From: a bacterium
GTDB taxonomy: Bacteria; Vulcanimicrobiota; Xenobia; Xenobiales; Xenobiaceae
Length of the DNA stretch: 34,329 nucleotides
Assembly (NCBI GenBank): GCA_022839105.1
Contig: JALHDH010000047.1
Location: forward strand, 1-34,329
Reading direction: 5' to 3'
The notes beneath the pieces are model-generated. The model worked only from the letters and a program-made list of their open reading frames with translations. It was not told the origin of the DNA and did not search any database. Position 1 is the first letter of the stretch, and every line of letters starts with the position of its first letter. Shown here piece by piece: positions 1 through 7,385 of this stretch. The position numbers and the translations under genes were made by a program.

Positions 1-144
1 ACCCGTTGGGTGAAGCTCCGAGCGAGCCTTGAGTGGCCCTGAACCCCGTCGATTCAGGCCCCGTTGCCAATGGCCACGAGTTTGGCTGCGGACCGGGGCC
101 TCGAAGGGTGGGGCGGGCCGGTGTCCGACCCCTCCCGGATCTGC

Positions 145-150
145 TAGACT
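145..150 (+). promoter_or_regulatory. Extended -10 element of the radical SAM gene, near-leaderless
   Basis: TGC-TAGACT at 142-150 fits an extended -10 (TGnTANNNT). The expected transcription start is near 157, and the ATG is at 160. No Shine-Dalgarno sequence precedes the ATG, which suits a leader of a few bases or none. No convincing -35 is visible 16-18 bases upstream. The rest of 1-159 shows no gene that I can support. Confidence 0.45.
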
Positions 151-159
151 CTCTCCACC

Positions 160-1878
160 ATGTCCTGGCACCTGATCCAGAATGCCGAGCGCCGCCTGGC
201 GGCAGAAACGGTCCTGCTGCGTCCGGCCTCGGGGGGCGACGTGCGCGTGGCCCTGGGCTATCCCAACACCTATTTCGTCGGGATGTCCAACCTGGGGATG
301 CAGGCGGTCTATGCCCACCTGAACCGGATCCCCGGGGTCACCTGTGAACGCTTCTTCCTTCCCGATCCGGAAGAACTTCAGGAGTATCGGGCCTGTGGCA
401 GGCCGCTCTTCACCCTGGAGAGCCAGCGCCCCGTGGGGGACTTCGATCTGGTCGCCTTCAGCGTCTCCTACGAGAACGACTACCCCCACCTGGCCTTGAT
501 GCTGGATCTGGCGGGGTTGCCGCTCTTCTCCAAGGAGCGGAGCGCGAACCAGCCGCTGGTCCTGGTGGGTGGAGCCATCACCCTGCTCAACCCCGAGCCC
601 CTGGCCGATTTCGCCGATCTCTTCGCCCTGGGGGAGGCCGAGGGCCTCATCGAGCCCTTGATCGAGGCGCTGCGCCGGGGGGCGGGCCGGGATCGCCGGG
701 CGCTCCTGGAGGGGCTGGCCCAGCTCCCGGGCTTCTACGTCCCTTCCCTGTACGAGCCCCGCTACCAGGACGGGCGTTTTGCCGGTCTGATGGCGGCCCC
801 CGGGGCTCCCGCCCGCCTCGAGCCCCGCCATCTGGATTCGGAGGCCTTCCAGGACACCCTGGCCTCCTCGCAGATCCTCACTCCCGACACCGAGTTCGGC
901 CGCTCCGGCCTGATCGAGGTCTCGCGGGGGTGTCCCTATCTGTGTCGCTTCTGCACGGTCGGCTTCTCCTACCCCCGGGTGCGCTGGCAGCCGGTGGATC
1001 GCCTCTGGCAGGCGGTGGAGCGCTTGTTGGAGTTCACCGATCGGGTCGGCTTGATCTCGGCCTCGGTGGGCAACCACCCCCGGATCGAGGAGCTCTGCCA
1101 GCGCCTGCTGGATCGCGGCGGCTCGGTTTCCTTCTCCTCCCTGCGCGCGGACCGCCTTCCGGAATCCCTGCTCGAGGCCCTGGTTCGAGGCGGAGCCCAG
1201 ACCCTCACCCTGGCCCCCGAGGTCGGCTCGGACCGGTTGCGGCGGGCGATCAACAAGCGTTTTACGGATGTCGGGTATCTGGAGGCTGCCCGCCGTGTCT
1301 TTCGCAAAGGTGTCCGGAATCTCAGGATGTATTCCATGGTGGGTCTTCCCGGGGAAGAGGACGAGCATGTGGAGGCCCTGGTCGGCCTGGTGCGCCAGAC
1401 CCGCCGGGTCCAGTGCGAGGAAGGACGCTCGGGAGGGCGCATCACGCTGTCGATGGGGCAGTTCGTTCCCAAGCCCGCCACCCCGTTCCAGTGGGAGGCC
1501 CTGGCGCCCCGCAAGGTGGTCTCGGCGCGGATGAAAAAGGTGGAACGGGCTTTGGGAGGCCAAGGGGGAGTCCAGGTCCACTCCGAGTCCCCCAAATGGG
1601 CCTTGCTCCAGGGGCTGCTGGCTCGTGGCGATCGCCGCTTTGCCCGAGTCATCGCCTCGGTCTATCGGGAGCCGTCCTTCCGGGCCTGGATGCAGGCCCT
1701 GGAGGAGGAGGGCATCGATGTCGCCCAGGAGGCTTTTGCCCCGCGCGACCCCGCCTGGCCCCTCCCCTGGGGGCACCTGGACTCTCCCTGGTCTGCCGGA
1801 CTGCTCTTGAAGGACCGCGCTCGGGCGGCCCGAATCGCTTCAGGCCCATGTCCGAGCACCTCCATTCCTCCCTCCTGA
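160..1878 (+). CDS. B12-binding-domain radical SAM protein (TIGR03960-like)
   Basis: This 572-residue protein has an N-terminal cobalamin-binding-like Rossmann region (about 25-190) with the family's characteristic 'GMS', 'PLFTLE' and 'NPEPLADF' stretches. A radical SAM core (about 245-440) follows, with the [4Fe-4S] motif CxxxCxxC at C258, C262 and C265 in GCPYLCRFC. The C-terminal part carries the 'LARGDRR' and 'LPWGHLD' stretches seen in the uncharacterised TIGR03960 family. Many relatives are fused to, or sit beside, a DUF2344 protein, but no such domain is present here. It should use S-adenosylmethionine and an iron-sulphur cluster for a radical reaction; the substrate is unknown. The start at 160 is preceded by no ribosome binding site but by an extended -10. 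The gene overlaps pgeF by 31 bases, so the two are probably cotranscribed. Confidence 0.88.
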   Translation: MSWHLIQNAERRLAAETVLLRPASGGDVRVALGYPNTYFVGMSNLGMQAVYAHLNRIPGVTCERFFLPDPEELQEYRACGRPLFTLESQRPVGDFDLVAFSVSYENDYPHLALMLDLAGLPLFSKERSANQPLVLVGGAITLLNPEPLADFADLFALGEAEGLIEPLIEALRRGAGRDRRALLEGLAQLPGFYVPSLYEPRYQDGRFAGLMAAPGAPARLEPRHLDSEAFQDTLASSQILTPDTEFGRSGLIEVSRGCPYLCRFCTVGFSYPRVRWQPVDRLWQAVERLLEFTDRVGLISASVGNHPRIEELCQRLLDRGGSVSFSSLRADRLPESLLEALVRGGAQTLTLAPEVGSDRLRRAINKRFTDVGYLEAARRVFRKGVRNLRMYSMVGLPGEEDEHVEALVGLVRQTRRVQCEEGRSGGRITLSMGQFVPKPATPFQWEALAPRKVVSARMKKVERALGGQGGVQVHSESPKWALLQGLLARGDRRFARVIASVYREPSFRAWMQALEEEGIDVAQEAFAPRDPAWPLPWGHLDSPWSAGLLLKDRARAARIASGPCPSTSIPPS

Positions 1879-2624
1879 AAGGGGAGCAGGCCCGCTACCT
1901 GGCCTTCCCCAATCTGGCCGTCCCGCATGGCTTCTCCACCCGCCTGGGCGGGGTCAGCCAGGGCCCCTATCAGGGGCTGAACATCGGCCAGACCACGACC
2001 GATGCTCCCCGACGGGTCCACGAGAATCGGCTCCGCCTGGAGAGGGAGCTGGGCTTCCCCCTGGTCCGGATCCTGAACATGGTGCACGGCGCCCACGTCG
2101 TCCGGGTCGATGTCCTGCGTCCCCCGGTTCGGACCGGAGATGCCTGCATCACGGATCGTCCCGGGGTCCCGATGATGATCACCACTGCGGATTGCGTCCC
2201 CATTCTTTTCCACGATCCTGTCCGGGGTGTCGTGGGCCTGGCCCACGCCGGTTGGCGTGGAACCGTCGAGGGGGTGGCCGGGGCCACGGTCGGCGCGATG
2301 AGGGATGAATACGGCTGCCAGATCACCGACCTGCAGGTCGCCATCGGCCCGGCCATCGGCCCCTGCTGCTTCGAGGTGGACCAGGATGTGGCCGATCCCT
2401 TCCGGCGGCGCTTCCCCGGGAAGGAACTCGTGCAACCCCAAGGGAATAAGTTCAATGTCGATCTCTGGCGCGCCAATCTCGAAATCCTCCTGGAAGTCGG
2501 GGTGCCCGAGAAGCAGGTCTTCCTCAGCAGGATCTGCACCTCGTGCCGTGGGGATTTGTTCTATTCCTACCGGAGGGACCAGAAGGTGACAGGGCGCATG
2601 GCCGCAGCGATCTGCCTGGCCTAG
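1848..2624 (+). CDS. pgeF: Peptidoglycan editing factor PgeF / laccase-domain purine nucleoside phosphorylase (YfiH family)
   Basis: This 258-residue single-domain protein has the family's typical length. The zinc-site residues are visible: H80 in 'MVHGAHVV', C116 in 'TADCVPILF' and H133 in 'HAGWRGT'. Members have been reported to act on adenosine and other purine nucleosides and to prevent wrong amino acids entering the peptidoglycan stem; these roles come from family knowledge. The ATG at 1848 is chosen because the conserved 'HGFSTRLGGVSQGPY' segment follows soon after. It lies inside the end of the radical SAM gene (31-base overlap), which suggests translational coupling. No key residue is missing. 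Confidence 0.93.
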   Translation: MSEHLHSSLLKGEQARYLAFPNLAVPHGFSTRLGGVSQGPYQGLNIGQTTTDAPRRVHENRLRLERELGFPLVRILNMVHGAHVVRVDVLRPPVRTGDACITDRPGVPMMITTADCVPILFHDPVRGVVGLAHAGWRGTVEGVAGATVGAMRDEYGCQITDLQVAIGPAIGPCCFEVDQDVADPFRRRFPGKELVQPQGNKFNVDLWRANLEILLEVGVPEKQVFLSRICTSCRGDLFYSYRRDQKVTGRMAAAICLA

Positions 2625-2674
2625 AGTCGGGTCGTGGCAGGCGGGAAGGTGCGCTGGAATATAGGGAGGGCCGG

Positions 2675-3373
2675 ATGGCCAAAGAGCGGATTCTGGTCGT
2701 TGACGACGAGCGCAATATCGTCGAGTTGATCAAGTACAACCTCGAGAAGGAGGGGTACGAAGTCATCTGCGCCTATGATGGGATCGAGGCTGTCAACGTC
2801 GCACGCCAGGATCGTCCCGACCTGATCATCCTGGACATCATGCTTCCCGGCCAGGGTGGCCTGGAGGTCACCCGCATCCTGCGACGCGAGATGAAGACCC
2901 CCATCATCATGGCCACCGCCAAGGGCGAGGAGATCGACAAGATCCTGGGGTTGGAACTGGGGGCCGATGACTATGTGCCCAAGCCCTTCTCGCCGCGAGA
3001 ACTGGTGGCTCGGGTGAAGGCGGTCCTGCGTCGGACCAGCGCGCGCTCCGAGGAGAAGGACGAGATCACCTTCGACAACCTGAGCATCAACCTGGTCAAG
3101 CACGAGGTCCGCAAGAACGGCCAGGTGGTCGAGCTCAAGCCCAAGGAGTTCGATCTGCTGAAGTTGATGGCCACCAACCCCGGCAAGGTCTTCACCCGCG
3201 ACTTCCTGCTCGAGCAGCTCTGGGGGTACGATTATCTGGGGGATACCCGGACGGTCGACGTGCACATGAGGCGCCTGCGCCAGAAGATCGAGGATGAGCC
3301 CTCCTCCCCGAGGCAGCTCAAGACGGTGCATGGAATCGGCTACAAGTTCCAGTTCGAGGAGCAGACCGACTGA
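2675..3373 (+). CDS. PhoB-like OmpR-family response regulator
   Basis: The 232-residue protein has a receiver domain (about 4-120) with the acidic pair D10/D11, phosphoacceptor D54 in 'ILDIMLPG' and the conserved lysine in 'VPKPFSP'. A winged-helix DNA-binding domain (about 135-230) ends in 'TVHGIGYKF'. The ATG at 2675 is preceded by AGGGAGG five bases away and starts directly at the receiver fold. Family members activate promoters after phosphorylation by a PhoR/VicK-type kinase. The downstream gene is the obvious partner by position, but it lacks the phosphoacceptor histidine, so the phosphate source is uncertain. No pst or phoU genes are nearby, so a phosphate-starvation role cannot be claimed. 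Confidence 0.93.
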   Translation: MAKERILVVDDERNIVELIKYNLEKEGYEVICAYDGIEAVNVARQDRPDLIILDIMLPGQGGLEVTRILRREMKTPIIMATAKGEEIDKILGLELGADDYVPKPFSPRELVARVKAVLRRTSARSEEKDEITFDNLSINLVKHEVRKNGQVVELKPKEFDLLKLMATNPGKVFTRDFLLEQLWGYDYLGDTRTVDVHMRRLRQKIEDEPSSPRQLKTVHGIGYKFQFEEQTD

Positions 3374-3459
3374 GTCACTCCATGGGGGGCATGGCGGTTC
3401 GTCCTGGTGGGGGGGGTCCCCCCTCCGATCCCATCCTGGCCTTGCGGAGGTCCTGACCC

Positions 3460-4515
3460 TTGCCTCCCCGCATCGAGGGGCAACTCTCGGACGCCCTGAT
3501 CGAGAATCTCTCCGATCCCTGCCTGGGGATCGATCGCAGCGGTGAAATCCGCGTCTTCAATCGCCTGGCCGGCACGCTCTTCGGCCTGAAGCCCAAGGAG
3601 GCGATCGGGAGGAACATCCTGGAGGTGCTGCCCCTGGATGATTTCGCCCGCGCCTTCATCTCGCTGGTCAAATCCAGCGACCCCGTGCCCAGCGAACAGG
3701 TCATGGTCTTCCCCGGCAATCGCCTCTTTGCGGTCCAGATGGCTCCGGTGCGAACCAGTCGGGGGCGCAACCTCGGGGCCATCGCCGTGCTGCGCGACAT
3801 GGCCGGCGTCCAGAAGATCGAGCGGGGACTCGATCAGATCATCGAGGACATGACCCGGCGCATCTCGGTGCCGCTGACCTCCATCAAGGGATTCGTCGAA
3901 ACCCTCCTGGAGGGGAGCTACCGGGATCGCGAGATCACCCACCGCTTCCTGCAGATCATCAACGAGGAGACCAATCGGCTGGTCCGGCTGGTCATGTCCC
4001 TGGAAGAGTCGGCCCATGCCGGAGGAACCCCGGCGGTCCTGCGGACCCGAGGGCGCCTGGAGCCTGTCGTGGAGGCGGCGCTGGCGATGTTCCGCCCGGT
4101 GGCGGCCAACAAGGGCGTGGAGCTGCAACTCGAGCTCGGCGAAGGTCTGCCCTGGCTGAGCCTGGACTTCGACCTGGTCAAGCGGGCCCTGGTCAACCTC
4201 ATCGACAACGCCATCCGCTTCACGGGGCTGCGGGGGAAGGGCAAGGTGCAGGTCCGGACCGGCTTTGAGGGCCGCGAGGTCCTGGTCGTGGTCCAGGACG
4301 ACGGGGTCGGGATCACCGCGGAGGATCTGCCCCATATCTTCGAGCGCTTCTATCGGACCATGGACGGTCCGGGGGCCGAATTGGGGGGCACCGGCCTGGG
4401 CCTTTCCGTGGCCCTGGAGATCGTCGAGGCCCACGGAGGCCGGATCGAGGTGGAGAGCGCCCCGGCAGAGGGAGCGACCTTCACGGTCCGTCTCCCGGTG
4501 GTGCACGGGAACTGA
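3460..4515 (+). CDS. PAS-domain histidine kinase homologue lacking the phosphoacceptor His (pseudokinase candidate)
   Basis: This 351-residue protein has no membrane segment. It has a PAS domain (about 10-115), a dimerisation helix region (about 125-190) and a HATPase domain (about 235-350). The ATP-binding motifs look intact: 'LIDNAIRF' (N box), 'DDGVGI' (G1) and 'GGTGLGLS' (G2). Where HisKA proteins have S-H-E-L-R-T-P-L, this sequence reads T-R-R-I-S-V-P-L. The catalytic His is therefore R133 (codon CGG at 3856-3858) and the following acid is R134. Both the autokinase residue and the HExxT phosphatase motif are gone. The start is TTG at 3460, with GGAGG at 3446-3450, and an in-frame stop lies just upstream (3454-3456). 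The gap to the regulator is 86 bases and holds a G8 tract. The protein may be an ATP-sensing partner of the regulator rather than its kinase. Confidence 0.88.
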   Translation: MPPRIEGQLSDALIENLSDPCLGIDRSGEIRVFNRLAGTLFGLKPKEAIGRNILEVLPLDDFARAFISLVKSSDPVPSEQVMVFPGNRLFAVQMAPVRTSRGRNLGAIAVLRDMAGVQKIERGLDQIIEDMTRRISVPLTSIKGFVETLLEGSYRDREITHRFLQIINEETNRLVRLVMSLEESAHAGGTPAVLRTRGRLEPVVEAALAMFRPVAANKGVELQLELGEGLPWLSLDFDLVKRALVNLIDNAIRFTGLRGKGKVQVRTGFEGREVLVVVQDDGVGITAEDLPHIFERFYRTMDGPGAELGGTGLGLSVALEIVEAHGGRIEVESAPAEGATFTVRLPVVHGN

Positions 4516-4549
4516 GAGAAGAGCCCGGTGGACCCACCGGGCTCTTCTC
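4516..4549. terminator. Bidirectional hairpin terminator
   Basis: Two 16-base complementary arms (4516-4531 and 4534-4549) lie immediately after the stop codon of the kinase homologue. The inner pairs must open to form the loop. The site lies between the converging kinase homologue and Bax inhibitor-like genes. There is no T tract on either side, so termination is inferred from position and stem strength. Confidence 0.75.
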
Positions 4550-4573
4550 AGGGCCAGGGCCCGGAGCAGGACC

Positions 4574-5317
4574 TCAGTTGCGGCTGCGCATCTTGCCCAG
4601 GAGCTTGAGGATCTCCAGGTACAGCCAGATCAGGGTCACCATCAGGCCGAAGGCGGCGTACCACTCCATGTACTTGGGAGCGCCGGCTTCAACGCCCTTT
4701 TCGATGAAGTCGAAGTCCAGGACCAGGTTCAGGGCGGCGATCGCCACCACGAAGAGGCTGAAGGCGATGCCCCAGATCCCTCCCTCGTGGATGAAGGGGA
4801 TCGAGTAGCTGGTGAAGAGTCGCAGCCCGATGCTGACCAGGTAGAGAAGCGCGATGCCGCCGGTGGCCGAGATGACCATCAGCTTGAAGTTCTCGGTGGC
4901 GCGGATCAACCCCGAGCGATAGGCGGCCAGGAGGCAGAACATCGTGCCGAAGGTGCAGCCCACCGCCTGCATCACGATTCCGGGATAGATCTGTTCGAAG
5001 AGCGAGGAGATGGCGCCCAGGAAGAGCCCTTGGAGCAGCGCGTAGACCGGAGAGGTGAAGGGCGACCACTCGGGCTTGAAGGCCGTGACCATGGCCACGA
5101 TGAAGCCCAGCAGGGCTCCGCCCATCATGAAGGGCATCACGTTCTGGGGGTGGCTGAGAGCCTGGTTCCAGGTCACCGTGGCGGCCGCCACCAGCAGCAG
5201 GAAAAGGAAGGCCGTCCGGTTGACGACCCCGGGCAAGGTCATGGCGTTGGATGCAGGTCCCGCCTCCATGAAGCGGACGAAGGTTTTCTCTCCAAGGACC
5301 GGGTTCGAGCTTCTCAC
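4574..5317 (-). CDS. Bax inhibitor-1/YccA-family membrane protein
   Basis: This 247-residue integral membrane protein has about seven hydrophobic segments and matches the bacterial Bax inhibitor-1-like (BaxI_1/YccA) family. Relatives are proposed to modulate membrane proteases or act as pH-sensitive calcium-leak channels; the role here is unknown. The GTG at 5317 is chosen as start because the product then begins 'RSSNPVL', as family members do, and a GGGAGGAAA ribosome binding site lies about 12 bases upstream. An ATG further upstream (5458) would add 47 polar residues unlike the family. The gene is divergent from the permease at 5509 and convergent with the kinase homologue. Confidence 0.85.
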   Translation of the reverse strand: MRSSNPVLGEKTFVRFMEAGPASNAMTLPGVVNRTAFLFLLLVAAATVTWNQALSHPQNVMPFMMGGALLGFIVAMVTAFKPEWSPFTSPVYALLQGLFLGAISSLFEQIYPGIVMQAVGCTFGTMFCLLAAYRSGLIRATENFKLMVISATGGIALLYLVSIGLRLFTSYSIPFIHEGGIWGIAFSLFVVAIAALNLVLDFDFIEKGVEAGAPKYMEWYAAFGLMVTLIWLYLEILKLLGKMRSRN

Positions 5318-5508
5318 GGGTTCGGATTTCCTCCCAGGTTGGCGTGGTTCTCCCCATGGATTCGACTTCCTGGGCTGCTTGCCTTCCTTTGCCTGCAGGC
5401 TGGCCCACTTCCTGAAAGGTTCGCACGCCTCCGGTCGAGAAGGGGGGCGGCCATCCATCTCCCGGCACCTTCCGGCCGGGAGGATCCACCTGGAGGTTCG
5501 TCCACCCC

Positions 5509-7167
5509 ATGTCCCACGCCGCCGCCATGGATCCGAAGGAGGGGTTCCGCTACCGCTGGTTCGTCTTCGGAGATCTGAACGGATTCTTCGGCCTGATGTT
5601 CGACAACGTGACCGTCCTGTCGTTCATGGCCATGATCCTGATCCTCTTCTTCGGCATGCCTCCCGAAATCGTCTTCACCCGGATGTTCCCCGGCACGGCC
5701 TTCGGGGTTCTCTTCGGCGACCTGGTCTACACCTGGATGGCCTTCCGCCTGGCCAGGAGGACGGGGAGACAGGTCACCGCGATGCCCCTGGGGCTGGATA
5801 CCCCGTCGACCATCGGCATCGCCTTCACGGTCCTGGGCCCGGCCTTTCTCAGCTACAAGGCCGCCGGGATGGATGAACACTCGGCCGCGATGCAGACCTG
5901 GTATGTGGGCATGGCGGTCATGGTCTACATGGGGATCTTCAAGACCATCTTCTCGTTCGCGGGAGGCTGGCTGCAGCGGGTCATCCCCCAGGCGGGCCTG
6001 CTGGGTTCCCTGGCCGGCGTGGGTCTGGCGCTGATCGGCTTCCTTCCGCTTCTCGAAGTCCTGGGGGCGCCCCTGGTGGGTCTGGTCTCGCTGGGATTGA
6101 TCCTCTACAACCTGGTGGCCCGGATCCGCCTTCCCTACAACATCCCCGGCGTCTTCGCCGCAGTCTTCCTGGGGACCGCGCTCTATTATCCGCTGGCCTC
6201 CTACGGGCTGGTGGGCCAGGGGATCACCTGGCCCACCCTGGAACTGACCATGGGCCTTCCCCTGCCGACCCTGGGCTTCGTCCACGGCCTGCGTGATGGC
6301 CTGAACTACCTGCCGATCGCCATCCCCTTCGCCATCCTGACGGTGGTCGGGGGCATCAACGTCACCGAGAGCGCCCGGGTGGGCGGAGACGACTACAACA
6401 CCCGGGACATCCTGCTGACCGAAGCCATCGCCACCCTGGTCGCCGGAATCTGCGGCGGCGTGGCCCAGTCCACCCCCTATATCGGTCAGCCCGCCTTCAA
6501 GGCCATGGGCAGCCGGGCCGGCTACACGCTCTTGACCGGACTCTTCGTCGGACTGGGAGGGATCCTGGGCTTCATCGGCTTCATCGTGGCCGCCATTCCC
6601 AAGGCCGTGCTGGCTCCGATCCTGATCTTCGTGGCCCTGGACATCATCGTGCAGGCCTTCCAGGCCTGCCCCGCCGTCCACGCCCCCGCCGTGGCCGTGG
6701 CCTTCTTCCCGAACCTGGCCCGGGTGGTGCAGATCCAGAAGAACTACGCCCCGGGATTCGAGAAGATGGTCCATGAGATCACGGAGAAGGTGGCCCAGGG
6801 CAAGGAGGTCTTCCTGAACTCGGATCTTGTCACGATCGCCTTCGGCAACGGCTTCATCCTCAGCGCCATGCTCTGGGGGGCCTGGGTGGCCCTGCTGATC
6901 GACCGCAAACTCCGCCAGGCCTCCCTGTACCTGTTGATCCTGGCGGTCATGGCCTTCTTCGGGGTGATCCACTCGGTCTACCCGGACGGGAACATGTATC
7001 TTCCCTGGAACATCCCCGAACCCGTCCTCCAGGCCATCCCCTACCAGTTCGCCTCGGGCTACCTGGTCCTGGCGGTCTTGTTCTTCGGGCTCTCCTTCAC
7101 CCGCGAGAGCACCGAACCGATGCCGGAGGAGGAGATCCACAGCCATCCGGGTCCGACTTTCGAGTAG
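5509..7167 (+). CDS. NCS2-like (xanthine/uracil/AzgA-type) permease
   Basis: This 552-residue protein has many hydrophobic helices across its whole length. The N-terminal 'LFGDLVYTWMAFRLA', the 'MPLGLDTPS' stretch and the 'INVTESARVGG' and 'AQSTPYIGQP' segments in the second half resemble the substrate-binding half-helices of NCS2/AzgA nucleobase transporters. The protein is longer than the usual 430-480 residues. The substrate cannot be deduced, and the label is a superfamily assignment. The ATG at 5509 has GGAGG at 5492-5496, a 12-base spacing. The 191-base divergent gap to the Bax inhibitor-like gene shows no recognisable -35/-10 pair on either strand. Confidence 0.8.
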   Translation: MSHAAAMDPKEGFRYRWFVFGDLNGFFGLMFDNVTVLSFMAMILILFFGMPPEIVFTRMFPGTAFGVLFGDLVYTWMAFRLARRTGRQVTAMPLGLDTPSTIGIAFTVLGPAFLSYKAAGMDEHSAAMQTWYVGMAVMVYMGIFKTIFSFAGGWLQRVIPQAGLLGSLAGVGLALIGFLPLLEVLGAPLVGLVSLGLILYNLVARIRLPYNIPGVFAAVFLGTALYYPLASYGLVGQGITWPTLELTMGLPLPTLGFVHGLRDGLNYLPIAIPFAILTVVGGINVTESARVGGDDYNTRDILLTEAIATLVAGICGGVAQSTPYIGQPAFKAMGSRAGYTLLTGLFVGLGGILGFIGFIVAAIPKAVLAPILIFVALDIIVQAFQACPAVHAPAVAVAFFPNLARVVQIQKNYAPGFEKMVHEITEKVAQGKEVFLNSDLVTIAFGNGFILSAMLWGAWVALLIDRKLRQASLYLLILAVMAFFGVIHSVYPDGNMYLPWNIPEPVLQAIPYQFASGYLVLAVLFFGLSFTRESTEPMPEEEIHSHPGPTFE

Positions 7168-7189
7168 GCGCTCACGGGGGGGCTCGGGG

Positions 7190-7219
7190 TGCTATCATGC
7201 TCATGCCCGGAGGTGATCC
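7190..7219 (+). promoter_or_regulatory. Extended -10 promoter and consensus ribosome binding site of the 47-residue miniprotein
   Basis: TGC-TATCAT at 7190-7198 is an extended -10 with one mismatch to TATAAT. The expected start is near 7205. GGAGGTGATCC at 7209-7219 is an exact 11-base complement of the usual bacterial 16S rRNA 3' end, with nine bases between GGAGG and the ATG at 7223. Together they form a compact expression module with a leader of about 18 bases. Confidence 0.6.
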
Positions 7220-7222
7220 GAG

Positions 7223-7366
7223 ATGAGGGTGAGAGCGCGACTCAAGGGGCCTTGGGCCCTGACCCGCCATCGCATCGGCTGGCTGGTCGTCTTCCTGGTC
7301 GCAGTCCTGTTCCTGCTGTTCCTGATGGCCCTCTTCACGGCTCGGACGGCCGCCGCCATCCCCTGA
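7223..7366 (+). CDS. Small single-span membrane protein, 47 residues
   Basis: The frame starts at ATG 7223 and ends at TGA 7364-7366. The product has a basic N-terminus (four Arg or Lys in the first eight residues, more up to R17), then one hydrophobic helix at about residues 20-38 (GWLVVFLVAVLFLLFLMALF) and a short tail ending TAAAIP. The charge pattern predicts an N-in orientation. I recognise no family. The gene is supported by an extended -10, an ideal Shine-Dalgarno sequence, GC-rich third codon positions and a hairpin at its stop. It sits downstream of the permease in the same direction and could be an accessory subunit, but that is only positional. Confidence 0.65.
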   Translation: MRVRARLKGPWALTRHRIGWLVVFLVAVLFLLFLMALFTARTAAAIP

Positions 7367-7385
7367 AGGGGCCACGCCTTCAGGG
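7361..7385. terminator. Shared hairpin containing both convergent stop codons
   Basis: The perfect 9-base arms CCCTGAAGG (7361-7369) and CCTTCAGGG (7377-7385) enclose a 7-base loop. The TGA of the 47-residue miniprotein lies in the left arm. The TGA of the convergent DctP-like gene (7380-7382 on the minus strand) lies in the right arm. No T tract follows. Confidence 0.6.

Noticed and set aside
1..159. A gene end or small RNA before the radical SAM gene
   Set aside because: Frame 1 is open for 13 codons to a stop at 40-42, but that is too short to support. No stable RNA fold was recognised.
5314..7146. A 610-codon open frame on the minus strand opposite the permease
   Set aside because: The translation is dominated by Gly, Asp, His and Gln with no recognisable fold. 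The plus strand encodes a clear multi-helix permease. It is a GC-driven shadow frame.
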